From contig JACEHZ010000598.1 in NCBI GenBank assembly GCA_017893485.1, forward strand, positions 331,001-395,000: a DNA stretch of 64,000 nt. The letters run 5' to 3'. This document shows, piece after piece, positions 1-11,816 of this stretch. This DNA is from Hemerocallis citrina (Eukaryota > Streptophyta > Magnoliopsida > Asparagales > Asphodelaceae). The notes under the pieces are model-generated. The model was not told the origin of the DNA, ran no database searches, and saw only the letters and a list, made by a program, of their open reading frames with translations. The stretch's first letter is position 1, and every line of letters starts with the position of its first letter. The position numbers and the translations under genes were made by a program.

Positions 1-207
1 ATTTTATTTTGAGATTTAGCCATATGTAGTTTGTTTGAGAGGTTTCTTTTGGATTTATTTGGAGTCTATATATATGAATGAGAATGTATGCTATTGTTGA
101 TTAAAAATATCATTGTGTTGAGATGTTGCTCTGCATTCTTTTCTTGTGCCTGTGTGACTGTAAGAAATTAGTAGGGTCTATGAGAAATCTTAAATTTTCT
201 TTTTTAT

Positions 208-208
<1 letters not shown>

Positions 209-239
<31 letters not shown>
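209..239. repeat. Poly-C tract of about 31 bases
   Basis: An uninterrupted run of C follows an AT-rich stretch. It creates false poly-proline or poly-glycine frames on both strands. Length in an assembly at such a run is unreliable. Confidence 0.95.
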
Positions 240-245
<6 letters not shown>

Positions 246-705
246 TGGATTCCGAAACCTGAGCCCTCTCTCTCCTCCCCCCTCCTCCCTCGTGATCCCT
301 CTTTTCGAACCCAACACCTTGAGCCCCTCTCTTCCCCCTGCTCCTTCTTCCTGACCCCCCCCCCTAACAATCCCGATGCCTTCGCACTCCCCATTTGTAG
401 CCGGTGTCTCCTTTAATACTAGCGACCACCCATCGACTTCTTCTTCCTCTTCACCTCCATCCGAACTGCTATCTCCTCCTCGCCACTGCTTACAACACTC
501 TAAACCCTCACCCACTCCAAATCCCAAACTTTCAATTCAAAATTCTAAACCCTAATTCCCAAAATTTCAATTCAATTTCTAACCTTAATCTTCATATCAA
601 GAGGATGATTTGCGGGGAGTACAATGCTATTGACTGCGACGATTGACATCTTCTTTCTTCATCAGTGGCGACGACCCGTTCATCGAAGCACGATAATTTC
701 TTTCC

Positions 706-901
706 TGTAACCCCCATTCCCGAATTAGTATTTTCTGTGTATTTTCTACAATTTGATTTTTATAAAGTTATTTTGTGCTAAATTTGTTTCAAATATTATA
801 TATTAAAGTGTTTTTCTAATCGAAAATTTATTCATTTCAAATAATGATGTGTTTTGATCTTATTTTCTAGATCTTATTGATTAACTATTTGTATTTGAGT
901 C

Positions 902-962
<61 letters not shown>

Positions 963-1005
963 ATCTTATTTTCTAGATCTTATTGATTAACTATTTGTAT
1001 TTGAG

Positions 1006-1074
<69 letters not shown>

Positions 1075-4000
1075 GTCATTTTAATAAAATGTTAAACCCA
1101 AATATTATTTTGTTGTATGATTTATTATTTTAATTAATTGTTATTCTTGATTATCTATTTAAAATTCATATATTGGATTATTTTATTATTATACCGGATC
1201 TGATTCTCTTTGCGAATTTCCAAATTATTTTTAAGCCCAGTTTATATTCTATTCATTTGTATTGTTTATTTATTTATTGAGATTCAAATTTTTGTTCGTG
1301 GAATTCTACGTTTTTCGTTATTGGACTATTTTGTTAATTCTATTTTCTTATATCTAATTGTGGATATTCTATTTGAACCCTATTGATCTGGATCTATCTC
1401 TAATTGAATCCTAAAACCCAGTTTCTTTTGTTCTTGATCCAAAACCGCTATTATTGAACCCTAAACCACTAACCCAATACCTTAATTGTATACTATAAAT
1501 ACCTCTATTGCAAACCCTAAAAATTGCACATCTTCGAAATCCTAGCCGTCTATTCTCTCTCCTCTCTGCCTTCTCTCACCATTCCGGCGACCCCCCATGT
1601 CCTCCTCCTCTCCCGTCGACCCCCCGACCTCCGGCGTCGCCAGCACACCTCCCGAAACCATCTCCTCCTCTGACTTCGTCGACAACATCAGCCAGACTAG
1701 AAAACCCAAAATCCTGATTCCCCCTGGTCCTTTTCCACTCTTCCCGACCACGTTGCGCCGCCCACCCAGACGCTGTCGCCTCCGTCGCCGCCCAAAGCCA
1801 GCGATGCCACCGCCATTGGCCATTGCTGACATTGCTGCTATCTTGTGTTGAAGTCGTTGCTGTTGCTGCTGTCTTTTTGGTGCTACTGTGTTGTTTTGTC
1901 TCTTTGTGTGCACGTATTATACGCGTGTTAGTTCGGGTGTTCGTGAGTTCGTTGCTTCGGGATTCTTATCCCGTTATTCTTGGTATTCGTTTTCACCGTC
2001 TAACAGGCAAGTCACCGTCCTATTGAATTGCTAATTATATCAAACTCAAGTGTTATTGAAATTCTTGCAAGTAGATCTCTTTGTTATTGTATTATCCTTT
2101 GTTTATCTCTTTCGTTGGGTTTATTGAGGGTTTACATGAGCTAACCCCAATACTCTTGACATCGTGCCAAATTGACTCCAAAAGTATTGAATCTTGCACA
2201 CATCATATAGTATGGACATTAGGGTTACACAAATAGTCATGATACAAGTAAATTATTCTAGAGACAATTGTTAGGTTGTATGTCGTTTGATCGTTTGGTG
2301 ATTGATTGATGCATGTTAGACTTGTATATGTGTGTATTCCAATTTTTTATTTATCATGTTTGGACACCCATCATGTTGATTACACAATTTATTGACTAGA
2401 GAATCGATACACATATTGTTTAATTATTTTATTTTAATGAAAATACCCCAAAACCCTGTATATGCTTGCTGACCTGAACTTTGATCGCTGTTTTCGAACC
2501 AGTACATGACCTTAAAATGAAATACTTTTTGAATATGAAATGTAGCCTCAAATATCTTGTTGCCATTAACATCCAGAATTTTTGAATTCCGAGTTTTGTA
2601 GCAAAAGTTATGCCTGTTTTACTACAGCTGTGATTTTACATTTCAAATTTTCATATTCTCGTACCTTTCATGTTCAAACAGTAAAAAGGCTGATCAAATG
2701 ATAAAATTTTGCTATTAAAATTTCCGGATTGTTGCTTAACATGTTTAGGAGCCTAGATATTTTTTACTGAATTTAATATTGAGTTTTTTCTGATTCAAAA
2801 ATTAAAACAACAAGATGTCGAAATTCTGCCTAAACATAAAACCTGAAAAGAAACATATGTTTGACCTAGCTACTGTTGTCGGAATTTGAACTTTAAGTAT
2901 GCGTTGGAACCGTATGGAAGTCTAGTTTCCAGATTTTTTGACGGATTCAACTTTCGATTTATGAGTCAACGGAAAACTGCATTTTTGTACAGGTTGTGCT
3001 TGCTATCCAGAATTTTAGATGCCCTTTTTCAATGAATTGATAATTCCTATGTTGTGTTATTTCATGAGTTAATGAATGTATGTTGCATTGCATGTTCCCA
3101 ATGAGTTATTGTCACTATTTTAACCGTCCTACCCATGTTATTAACCTATTGTTTCCCTATTGATACTATCGTTCACCGAATTGTCCATTAATTGCATATT
3201 GTGTTGTTGCATTGATAAATAATTAACAAGGCAAAGTTTAAGGGATTGACTTTTGAGTAGTGAACAAAGTAGTGACTGTACTTGGAGGAGGGGCCCGTGT
3301 TTTCCTAATTACCGTTCTGACTACCGTTTTATCGTGTGATTTTGGTTATGGTTGTAACCCAATCTATCGTGTACTGTATCGTTGCCGATGACCGTTCATA
3401 CACCAAAGGTGAATAGTGTTTACCGTTACCGTTGCCAAGTACATGATCTACCGAGTGCACCACTTGAGTCTAAAACAAAAATGATTATATGCATCGAACC
3501 TGTAGTATGGAATGTAGTAGTACATGCATTAGTTAGGATTAAAATAAATAATAGACATAAGGATTGACACATTACCGACATTGCATATTGTTCATCATTA
3601 TTCCTATTGGTATCCAATATTGTTTAAGTGATATTTATATTAACCGTTGATTACCGTTACCGAATATTGAATCATTGTTACACCGTTGCATTGGTTACCA
3701 TGTTATTGATTATTATCATCGTGCTATGTTATTGATTCCTATTGATCCATTGATTCATTGTTATACCGTTATTCCATTGTTCTCTGCTTTCTCTACTTGC
3801 TGTCCATGACTTTCTCTTAGGACAAATTTTTTCTCTTTTTTTTAGATGAAGTGTATACAGGTAATGAAGGATAATTTTCTGCTGGAGTTGGAGAACAAAC
3901 ATTTTGAAGACTTTTGCTTTTAAATTGCTTATCATTTTAATAAACTTAATGTACTGAGACTTGTATTTATTTTTGGATGAGATTATTATTGTTTTGGGCT

Positions 4001-4239
4001 TATGTCCCGGATTTTTATTATTGTTTCCAGACGTTGAATTATTATTATTGTATTTGGATATTATATTGTCTCATTCCAAGTATTATTGTTCATGAGATTG
4101 TTATTTTTGCCTGTGCATTTGTTCTGTATTGATTATATTGTTGAGTTGATCGATTAAACAGCTTATGGGTGACGTTAGTCATTCGCTGGGCCAATGTCAT
4201 GTGCTCGTATTCCATATTTTTGGGAAGCGGGGCGTGACA
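706..4239 (+). mobile_element. Long solo LTR (3.5 kb), Ty3/chromovirus Tekay/Del-like
   Basis: The sequence opens with TGTAACCCCC and closes with GCGGGGCGTGACA, the TG...CA ends expected of an LTR. It is flanked by a perfect 5-bp duplication TTTCC at 701-705 and 4240-4244. A TATA-like TATAAAT lies at 1494-1500, followed by a C-rich leader, which sets the plus orientation. No gag or pol frame is present, so this is a solo LTR left by LTR-LTR recombination. Very long LTRs ending in GGGGCGTGACA are known from Tekay/Del chromoviruses; that family call is inference. It sits inside copy A of another LTR. Confidence 0.7.
850..1071. repeat. Tandem duplication with two long (TA)n microsatellites
   Basis: A block of about 50 bases beginning TTTGATCTTATTTTC occurs at about 855 and again at 959. 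Each copy is followed by a TA run (about 906-959 and 1011-1071). The unit is about 105 bases. This is most simply slippage or unequal exchange anchored in the TA tracts. Confidence 0.85.
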
Positions 4240-4568
4240 TTTCCACTCTTTAATTATTTGTGATACTGTCAATCATCTCTAGAATATTATCTGCATTTAT
4301 TGCCGTCCACAAATATTGAGTGTGTGTTTCTACTTGCTAATTAGAGTACAAATCTTTATTGCATATCCTACATGCTAAGAACGATTAAGTATAATTGTTG
4401 ATTGTTAGACATGAATCTTTAATTGTGTTTGTTAAACTTATTTCAATTCTTGAAAATTCGTCAAACTAATTAGTAGTTTTAATTTCTAACTTAATCGTCA
4501 TTACATGTCGGTAAACTTAATCTTTTAATATTATTAAAAATTCTCTACTTAGGATTAAGTTTACATTA

Positions 4569-5267
4569 TCTTGCCTCTAACTTTAGGGCCATTTTTGGCT
4601 AATGGAAGCAAAGTGGGTCTGGTTCCTCCTCACATGTATCTAGATCGGGGTTATTTTTGTTTTTTTCTTGTACCATTTCGGTTGTATCAAACCGTTCACT
4701 TATTTTATTTTAGAAAGTAAGTTAAATAGATAATCTCTACTACTATAATGAGAGAAGGCCTTAGTGTAATTTGTCCTTAACCCAACCCGTGCAACGCACG
4801 TGCTGGTAGATTTTTTTTTATTTTTTGCCCTTTTCATTCCCCCAATTTTCCTCACATGCACAGCACGTATATAATACTAGTTTATAATTATGAAAAAGCT
4901 ATCAAATTCTAAGTTCTGTCGTAGGATTGCAATGAAGCTACCGTTTCTTTTTAAATTGGATATCATCACAGCATTCTGCATGCAGGATACAATTATCACA
5001 CTTGGATGCTAAGCGAAAAAGCAGAAGCAATCTTTTGTTACTGGTTTCAGGTCTTAGATGCATTTCTTTCGTACTTAAATTTGTGGCCAATCTTAAACAT
5101 TCAACCAGAAATAGCGGAAGTGTGCAGGGCAAATCCTATCCCGAGTGAATTCAGCCTTTGAAGCAGAGAAGTCCAGGGGTGTGTGGCTTGGAGTTAAAAA
5201 AAGAGAGGAGAGATTATGAAGGTTTTGACCTCCACACTTTGTTGTGGACAGAGGAAGATAATCAATC
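4569..5267. other. Non-coding stretch, no gene recognised
   Basis: AT-rich sequence between the LTR remnant and the LINE. A short GC-rich hairpin-like motif (CCCGTGCAACGCACG near 4787) resembles a Helitron 3' hairpin, but no CTAG end or partner end is placed. From about 4920 to the LINE, and resuming after it at 7057-7280, the plus strand carries broken frames with a faint likeness to the C-terminal RNase H region of LINE-type elements. I do not call a gene. Confidence 0.5.
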
Positions 5268-5322
5268 AGACGGTGACTGATTTTTTTTTTGGATAACAGG
5301 ATGGAATCCTAAGGGATTCCAG

Positions 5323-6910
5323 CTAACCAAAACAACAATATAAACCACCAAAACCAGAAAGTACAACCAACAGCGAGCGCAAACTTGTCCAATAGAAGCA
5401 TACATGCTTCAAAACAAAATAGCACCAGAAGGCAAAGAGTATCAAAGAGTTCAGAGTAGCAAAAAACACAAAAAAGGAAAGTATAGACAACCGATTAGGG
5501 GTCAATAATAATAAGGGTTCCATCATGACTAACATCCCGTTCATAAGCAGCTTGATAAGAAGACACCAGAAGAATCCCCATAATATACTCCTGATCATGA
5601 GCCGACATAGCAGAGATGGAGTCAAGAGTAGAGGAAATAGGATCAACCTCCATATGGTGCTCATCATGAGCAGGAACAGAGAAGGAGCATCAGCAGGATC
5701 ATTCACATTCAGAGGATTAACATCCTCCTGAGAGCCAGGAGCAGAGTCACCCAAATTGGAAGAAGCATCTGTCATATAAAAATCATGAAAAAAAATTTGA
5801 ATAGCAAGTTTAATAGGGGTAAAATCAACCAGATGCTTTTTAGACTGGGGGAGAATCTCTGTCCAAAGAGAGCAAAAGTAGAGAAGGGAATTAAGAATAG
5901 ATTTAATATCAGAGCTCTTCTTGATGAAGATCCTACTGTTCCTTTCTTTCCAGATTACCCAAATAAGTGCCATCATGAGAATGTCCCAGAGGAGACGAAG
6001 CTTAGGTTTAATTCTATTCTTCCTCCAAATGCTCCACCATGATTTGATAGAAGGGGGATACCCTTTAATATTCCAAGCTCTTTTTAAAATCAACCAAATA
6101 TTTCTCATAAAAGGGCATTTGATGAACATATGAAGAGCATTTTCAGTAAGAAGCTTATTGTTAATAGCTAACCAAACCAGAATTCTAACCTTTAAAGGCT
6201 AAATTTCTTTTATTAAGATTGTCCACAGTAAGAAGCTTATTGTTAATAACTAACCAAACCAAAATTCTAACCTTTAAAGGAGCAATATTCTGCCAGATCA
6301 CTTTATAAAAAGGATATAAAACCCCACCAGAGAACAGAAAATTGTAGAAAGATTTAACAGTAAAAGAACCCGAAGAGGACCATCTCCACTTAAAAGAGTT
6401 TCTCACCGACCAGTCATAATTGTTGAAAAGATGAATCAATTTATCAAATTCATGAGATTGAGATGAAAGAGATCTTCTAAAAGTAATGTTCCAAAATTTT
6501 CCATAAGAATTAAAATGATAGAGAGAATAAACAGTTGCATTAGGGTTGGAAGCAATCTTAAAAAGAGAAGGAAAAGAAGAGGCAAGAGAGCAAGTCCCTA
6601 CCCAAAGATCAGTCCAAAATCTAACAGTCTTACCATCCCCACAAATTTTTTGAATACCACACTTAAAAGCATCTACAGATTTCCAAATGCCTTTCCAAAA
6701 AGAAGAAGAAATAGTAGGTGGTTTTCTAGAGAAGTCCCAGAGATGTCTACGTCTGAAATATTTCTGATTAATGATTCTAATCCAAATAAGATTTTCATCG
6801 GAAACACTTTTCCAAAGCCATTTGCCAAGCAAAGCCAAATTATGGTTGCGTAAGTTAATAATACCCAAACCACCTTCCTTCTTACCCTTACAATCTCTCT
6901 TCCAATTCAT
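5323..6910 (-). pseudogene. LINE ORF2 fragment: end of reverse transcriptase region and zinc-finger RVT domain
   Basis: Frame 6910-6185 carries the plant LINE pattern GGLGIINLRNHNLALLGKW, then WKG, FWTDLW and the zf-RVT-type APLKVRILVWLVINNKLLT. Frame 6129-5323 continues with LIWVIWKERNSRIF, a typical LINE C-terminal motif. The catalytic YADD/FADD block is missing because of 5' truncation. The two frames are separated by an internal 82-bp tandem duplication (6144-6280) that breaks the reading frame. Not functional. Confidence 0.85.
6144..6280. repeat. 82-bp tandem duplication inside the LINE
   Basis: The 55-base block CAGTAAGAAGCTTATTG...CTTTAAAGG at 6144-6198 recurs at 6226-6280 with two or three differences. 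The duplicated segment includes the codons for the zf-RVT motif VWLVINNKLLTVDN. It interrupts ORF2. Confidence 0.9.
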
Positions 6911-7344
6911 CAGACATTTGCCATGATCAGAAGAGGAAGAGCCAATCCAAAAGAATTTTCTTCTAATAATGTCAATTTTCTTAATGACCCAAGAAGGAAC
7001 TTGCTCATGATCAGGAGCAATGCGGAAAATCAGTCCAGAAGACGGTGACTGATTTTCCGCATTGCTTTTGGAAACTAAGTTGCAACTAAAAGAGGATTAC
7101 CGGGGTTGTAGATTTCTCCCGTCCACAGGGAAGGCAATCAAACGGCAAGCTAATTGGCTTGTTAATAGATGTCCTTCGTTTATTAGTTTTTTGACTTTTG
7201 ATTTTGATTCTATATTTCCCAGTGTTTTTTCTAATTTAGTCAACTCTGATGCTAGGGGAGTTGAGTATATTCATTTGTAATATTTAGTGGGCTTAATTTT
7301 TAAAAACCCCACCATTGAAGTATTCTTCGGTTAAAAAAACTACA

Positions 7345-9477
7345 CTTTTAATACCCAGAGGATTCGGACCAGCATGATGCAGGTGGATCCATATGATCCT
7401 TAGAACGGCCGAATCGTCAGTTCTCATAAATGGAGAGGGGGGGGGAGACAAATCAACTCCAAGAGAGGACTTAAGCAGGGAGGTCCTCTATCGCCAATGC
7501 TCTTCATTTTAGCTGTTGATGTGCTTGCTCAGAGATTTTTTAGTGGTCCTAGAAATGGTGCGTTCGCTCCTCTCCCTATGAGGGGCTCACTCGCAAATCT
7601 GTCGGTGCTGCAATTCGCAGATGACACTCTGATCTTTTGCAATGGAGATGAATAGGAAATTCTTAACCTCAAAATGGCACTGAAACTATTTGCACACGTC
7701 TCTGGTCTGGCCATAAATTTCAGCAAGTCCTCGATTATTTACTTTGGTAAGTCAAGAGCGAAGCTCCAGGCTTTTTCGACCATTCTGGAATGCAAGAAAG
7801 AATGTCTACCAATTAACTATCTTGGCATGCCCCTCTCAGAGGGAAACTTAGCAAAAGCAATTGGCGACCGCTCATCCTCAAGATTGAAAGACGGCTCTCA
7901 GTGTGGAAGGGAAAGATGTTATCTAGGGGTGGGAGGTTAGTACTTATCAACTCTGTACTCAGTGCTTTGCCAGTCTACTTCGCTTCCTTCTTCCGACTAC
8001 CCCATTGGGTAATCAAAAGAATTTATCAGATTCGCAGTAGATTTTTTTGGAGTGGTTCAGACACTGATATGAGAGGAATGGCTTGTATGTGGTGGAGGAA
8101 TATTTGCCAACCCCAGCAACAGGGAGGGCTTAGAATTCTTGATCTGAAAGTCTTTAATGAAGCCCTACTCATGAAATGGTGGTGAAAGATTATCTCTTTA
8201 AACACGCTCGCTAGAGAAATGTTATGGAGCTTATATTACAAAAGCAATTCTAACAGTTTGACATGCCCCTCAAATGCTTCAAACTTCTGAGAAGGGATTT
8301 TCAATCTCAACGAGCAATTCTTGTTGAATGTTAATTAGAAGCTAGGGAATGGAAACCAAATCAAATTATGGACATCACGATGGATCAATGGCAACAACAT
8401 AACCTCCATGTGTCCTACACTTGCTGCTGCGGCTTGGAATCAGGAGGCGGATGTCCTCTCCCAAGGAACTTGGATCAATAACATCTGGCACTGGAAACCA
8501 AGGCTTCACTGCGTCTCCAACCCCATCATTCGTGAGGAGAAACAGAGACTGCTAGATTTGATTGCAGACTATCAAACCTTCGAACTCAGGGAACCAACCT
8601 TCTTGGAGGCTCACACCCTCAGCAACCTTCACTGTCAAGACAACCTACAACTTTATCATCTCTAGTACCCGAACCCCTTATTTTGTGGCAACATGGACTT
8701 TCGCAGCTCCCCTAAAATGCAAGATTTTCATCTGGCTACTGAGTTGGAATAGACTCAACTCGAAGGATTTCCTTCACTCCAAAGGCTGGTTAGGAGACAC
8801 GACATGCACAGCTTGTGCATGTCCTGTTGAGACGACCTATCATATCTTCTTTGCATGCTCAATTGCTATTAACACTTGAACCTACTTCACAACACTCTTC
8901 CACATACACTCCGTGCATGCTGACTTACATGAATGCTTTTCTTCATGGTGCTTTGAGGCACTAGTACACAGACACACTTGGCACCTAATCACTATCTCAA
9001 TCTGTTGGAGTATCTGGCTGGCTAGAAATGAGCGCATTTTTTCTTCTAAGATTTTCCAACCAAGGGATATTATTTCTAATGCAATCTTTTGGTTTCGATC
9101 TTGGCTAGATGGAGTCGAGAGCAGCAAGAAGAAGGAGAAAATTATATGTGAGGTGCAGATGGCCGGTGCTCAAGACATCCTCCTTAAACATGCTCTCATT
9201 CGGATTGATCAGGCGGATAGCGGAGAAGATAGCTGCTCGGGTTTAGCTCCCACTTATACTAGTGCTTTTTCTGTCTTTTGGAAGTTATTTTTGAGTACTG
9301 TAATGAACTTTAATTCAGCATAACTACTCTACTATGCTTCATCTGGTGATCGAGAGTTCGGTAGAGGTTGTAAGCTGAACCTACTTGATCCTTGTGTATA
9401 TGTACTTGTTTTTACTACTAAATATATATTTTGTGAGGTAGGGACTTACCCTACCTTTAACCAGTCAAAAAAAAAAA
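7345..9477 (+). mobile_element. Degenerate 5'-truncated LINE within the left MULE arm
   Basis: The plus strand encodes broken LINE reverse transcriptase. One piece reads INSKRGLKQGGPLSPMLF then LQFADDTLIF near 7610-7640, the catalytic FADD box. It continues with INYLGMPL (about 7820), LPVYFASFFRLP (about 7965) and GGLRILDLKVFNEALLMKWW (about 8125). The zf-RVT-like tail is at about 8690-8870. Stops and frameshifts, including a G run near 7438, interrupt it. An A run at about 9466-9477 marks the 3' end. The TSD is not clean. Its absence from the right MULE arm shows it arrived after the MULE. Confidence 0.82.
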
Positions 9478-10271
9478 CACACTAATTTTTATTTTTTTTT
9501 AAACTACACTCAACTACGTTTTCAAAAAACCCACAACGACGGAGTTTACTTCAGTTAGATTTTATGTCACGTGCATCGCACGCGATTTTTTCAAACCAAA
9601 CTGCCCACCGATCAAGATCGTTGGATCTCCTAGAAAGGCATGCACCTATGATCAACGGTCTAGATCTCTTCAAAGTATGATATTGTTTTTAATTTTTTAT
9701 TGATTTTTAACTCAGATTAATTAATTAAAATTTTGTTAAAATAATTAAAATTTTGGATTATTTGATTGAAAGATCTAAAAAATAATTATAAATTCGAAAA
9801 ATATGAAAATATTCCAAAAAAAATAATTGTAAATTTAGAATAATTATTTTAAAAACTAAAAATTAATTATAAAATATAAAAAATTAAAATTTTTATTAAA
9901 AAAATAGTGAAAATCCAAAAAAAATCTGAAAATTTAGGAAAATCCAGGAAAACTTGGAAAAATTACTAGAAGTTCAACGAAGATGTAACTACTTTCAGTA
10001 GCTCAAAAAACACTTTGATATTTTAGTGATAGTTATAAACATCACTTGACTTAATGTATTGTATTTCAAAAAAATACTTTGATCTTTTGAGGTTGTATCA
10101 GAAAAACACATCTAACTATTCAGTTTGTAATAAAAATCCACATTCATCTTCCATTTGTTTTTCAAAAAACCTCACTTAACTAATCAGATTATTCAAAAAA
10201 CTCACTTAACTACTGCTTTTTAGCAGAAACCTCATCCATTCAGGAATGCACTGTTATAAAAATTGGTCAAT

Positions 10272-10427
10272 AATTCACACAATACTTGATAAGAACAAAT
10301 GATAATCATCATTCTTACATATTTTCATACCATTCAACACATTCTCATTCACACAATACTTAATATGAACAAATTTTTTGTTATCATTCCCACATATTTT
10401 CATCAAAAGTTCAACACATTCTTATTC
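10272..10427. repeat. Imperfect tandem repeat, two units of about 75 bp
   Basis: The unit ATTCACACAATACTT...TTCAACACATTCT occurs at 10272 and again at 10347 with scattered changes. It lies in the non-coding interior of the MULE. Confidence 0.75.
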
Positions 10428-11816
10428 AACACACTAGTAATCTGCACGTCCTAATAAATATATGGTACACATTTACACCGTCAGTGCTCATCCAAAAATA
10501 AATGCTGAAACCAGTATATACTGCACAGTGATATGAATAAGTATATGTAGTTGAGTTGCGTAGTTTTCATAGAAATACAAACAACATAATACTAAAATCA
10601 TGAGTACACTTTACCCTCAAGCCTGTTGTTGTTGATTTTCCCCTCCATCATAACTAGGCTTATCAGTAGAGCTGTAGAACTGTTCACCTACATCATAACT
10701 AGTATCATTAATATACACTTTGCAAGTTCAATTATTCTCAGCATCAGAATCTAACAAATTAAAGACTCATATGTTGCAGGTAATGGAAATATAATAAATA
10801 ATTTGGTCCAAATGCGGGTATTTTGGTCCCAATTAAGATGATTTTCAATCCATAAGCTCAAAAAAAATTATTTTTGACCAAAATGCCCTAGATTAAATCC
10901 AGAAGCCCCCCAAAAAAGAAAAAAAACGTACATCGCATCTACATATTAACTCCCCCAATTCGGGTAAAATATAAATTGCACATATTAGGGTTAATTTGTA
11001 AAAGAATAAGCTTAAGGAAAAATAATCGTGGATCACACGTGGAAATTACTAGTATATGAAGAAGCAACACCATAAACTGAGCTTTTGGAAGTAGGTGCAT
11101 ATTTGTAGAACTTTTAGGAATTTTTCAGGTTTTTCTACATTTTTCCTTGAAAAAAAAATTTCAAATTTTAATCATTTAAAAAAATTCATAAATCAAATTT
11201 TCCTAATTTTGTAATTAATTTTTGGATTTTTAATTAATTATTCTAAATTTCCTTTTTTTTTTTTTTTTTGAATTTTTCCAGTTTTTCTAGATTTTTCCCT
11301 TTTTTTTCTTTTCAATTTTTAATCAAATTTTCAAAATTTTAAATCGAATTTCCCAGCTTTTATAATTAATTTTTGGTTTTTTATGATAATTATTCTAAAT
11401 GTCTAATTATTATATTTTGAATATTTTCATATTTTCCTAATTTATACTTACTTTCTAGATTTTTTAATTAATTAATCCGAAGGGAATTTTTAACTAATTA
11501 ATCCGAATTAGAAATTAATAAAAGTAATTAAAATAAATTTCATGTTTTGAAGAGGTATGGACCGTTGATCATAGGTACGTGCTTTTCTGAGAGATCCAGC
11601 TATCCTTATCGGTGAGCATTTTGGTCCGAAAATAATTCGTGTGCGATACACGTGACATAAAACTTAACGAAAGTAAACTCTGTCACTGTGGATTTTTTGA
11701 AACGTAGTTGAGTGCTGTTTTTAAAATTAAAATAAAATAAGATTTAGTGGGGATTATTTTTAAACTGATCAATACTTCTAGTGGTTTTATTTTAAAAAAA
11801 ATAAGCCTATTTAGTG

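Larger units (their letters stand above)
1..4568 (+). mobile_element. LTR of an unassigned retrotransposon (copy A), left end outside the window
   Basis: The stretches 1-705 and 4240-4568 together match, in the opposite orientation, the solo LTR at 21231-23497. Shared landmarks are the start near base 1, the proline-codon-like C-rich middle, and the tail after 4300 that reads through CACAAATATTGAG and TTGCTAATTAGAG. Position 706 onward is a separate nested LTR. The first bases of this LTR (TGATGAGG in copy B) lie beyond the window edge, so its TSD and its solo or full-length status cannot be judged. The short frames here are low-complexity proline/serine reads and are not taken as genes. Confidence 0.65.
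5281..7039 (-). mobile_element. 5'-truncated LINE (L1-type) with poly(A) tail and TSD
   Basis: On the minus strand the element ends in a poly(A) tail, seen as a T run at 5281-5291. The flanks are duplicated: AGACGGTGACTGATTT at 5268-5283 recurs at 7040-7055. This is the mark of target-primed reverse transcription. Only the 3' third of ORF2 remains, so the copy was truncated at its 5' end on insertion. It is a different family from the LINEs at 7345 and 26515, judged by protein sequence. Confidence 0.88.
7290..11807. mobile_element. Non-autonomous MULE with long terminal inverted repeats
   Basis: The left end GGCTTAATTTTTAAAAACC and the reverse complement of the right end GGCTTATTTTTTTTAAAAT are alike. 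Similarity runs inward for several hundred bases: left 9500-9990 and inverted right about 11100-11750 share CTCAACTACGTTT, TATGTCACGTG and CCTATGATCAACGGTC. A perfect 9-bp duplication TATTTAGTG flanks it (7281-7289 and 11808-11816), the TSD size of Mutator-like elements. No MURA-type transposase is visible. A LINE is inserted in the left arm. The interior (about 9990-11090) is AT-rich and non-coding. Confidence 0.85.

Noticed and set aside
110..527. Poly-proline and poly-glycine frames
   Set aside because: Produced by the C run at 209-239 on both strands.
4780..4880. Possible Helitron 3' end (CCCGTGCAACGCACG hairpin)
   Set aside because: No CTAG|T at the right distance and no matching 5' end.
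7057..7280. A host gene remnant split by the LINE (4920-5267 joined to 7057-7280)
   Set aside because: Broken frames with only a faint RNase H-like pattern; not enough to name.
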